Shown one piece after another: positions 5,348 to 5,478 of a DNA stretch of 5,478 nucleotides. This DNA comes from Deltaproteobacteria bacterium (GTDB taxonomy: Bacteria; Desulfobacterota; GWC2-55-46; DRQE01): the NCBI GenBank assembly GCA_016219165.1, contig JACRCB010000177.1, forward strand, positions 1 through 5,478, given 5' to 3'. Below the pieces are notes generated by a model that did not search any database, had not been told where the DNA came from, and saw only the letters and a program-made list of their open reading frames with translations. Numbering within the stretch: the first letter of the stretch is position 1; every line of letters begins with the position of its first letter. The position numbers and the translations under genes are program-made.

Positions 5348-5478
5348 TTATGCAGAGGGTTCTAATAATTCAGACATAATATCTTCAAAATCAATATGAG
5401 ACCAGCATGCTTTTTTTACTTCAAAAGATTTGTTTTTAAAACCTGCATGTATAATACGATTTCCACGACGCTGGATAT
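5348..5478 (-). CDS. C-terminal 42 residues of an unrecognised protein (5' end off-window)
   Basis: One minus-strand frame is open from the window edge to a TAA at 5350-5348; the other two minus frames contain stops. The readable 42 residues begin IQRRGNRIIHAGFKNKSFEV and end with an acidic tail HIDFEDIMSELLEPSA. I do not recognise the family. The mix of Lys, Arg, Phe and Ile looks protein-like. GC is about 31% by hand count, against about 53% in a sampled stretch of the trp genes. That contrast suggests a gene of different origin, or that the operon sits at a compositional boundary. It points towards trpE with a 96-base gap. A T6 run follows the stop, but I could find no hairpin in front of it, so no intrinsic terminator is called. 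This may also be non-coding AT-rich DNA open by chance, though that is less likely. Confidence 0.55.
   Translation of the reverse strand, partial: IQRRGNRIIHAGFKNKSFEVKKACWSHIDFEDIMSELLEPSA

Noticed and set aside
5325..5350. Terminator after the upstream gene, suggested by the T6 run following its stop codon
   Set aside because: The run on the minus strand is preceded by AAGTCCGTCC, for which I could find no complementary arm nearby, so no hairpin is supported.

Overview
The window is almost entirely a tryptophan biosynthesis operon. It is read on the minus strand in the order trpE, trpG, trpD, trpC, trpF, trpB, so transcription runs from about position 5255 down towards 1. trpB is cut by the left edge, and trpA would be expected beyond it. 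This E-G-D-C-F-B order, with separate (unfused) TrpG, TrpD, TrpC and TrpF proteins, is a common bacterial layout. The moderate GC content (about 53% in a hand-counted stretch), frequent ATA (Ile) and AGG (Arg) codons, and GTG/TTG starts would suit a Gram-negative lineage such as Desulfobacterota or Nitrospirota. That placement is an impression, not a determination.

Layout in transcription order. From 5478 to 5348 lies the 3' end of an unrecognised AT-rich gene (about 31% GC). From 5347 to 5252 is a 96-base gap with a candidate promoter and two small dyads. It has no room for a T-box and contains no Trp-codon-rich leader peptide. From 5251 to 3773 is trpE. From 3772 to 3594 is a 179-base gap packed with inverted repeats; the last of these pairs with a strong Shine-Dalgarno sequence in front of trpG. 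trpG (3593-3024) and trpD (2976-1963) follow with a 47-base gap. The last four genes are tightly packed: trpD/trpC overlap by 1 base (TAATG), trpC/trpF by 4 (GTGA) and trpF/trpB by 17.

The genes together cover chorismate to tryptophan. TrpE and TrpG form anthranilate synthase. TrpD adds the phosphoribosyl group, TrpF isomerises the product, TrpC closes the indole ring, and TrpB (with TrpA, off-window) condenses indole with serine. All catalytic motifs I could check are intact, and the TrpE feedback-inhibition motif LLES is present.

I see no evidence of a novel enzymatic system. The parts worth a second look are non-coding: the hairpin-rich, partly duplicated element between trpE and trpG, the possible sequestration of the trpG ribosome-binding site, and the nearly leaderless trpE promoter. 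The unidentified gene fragment at the right edge is also of some interest.
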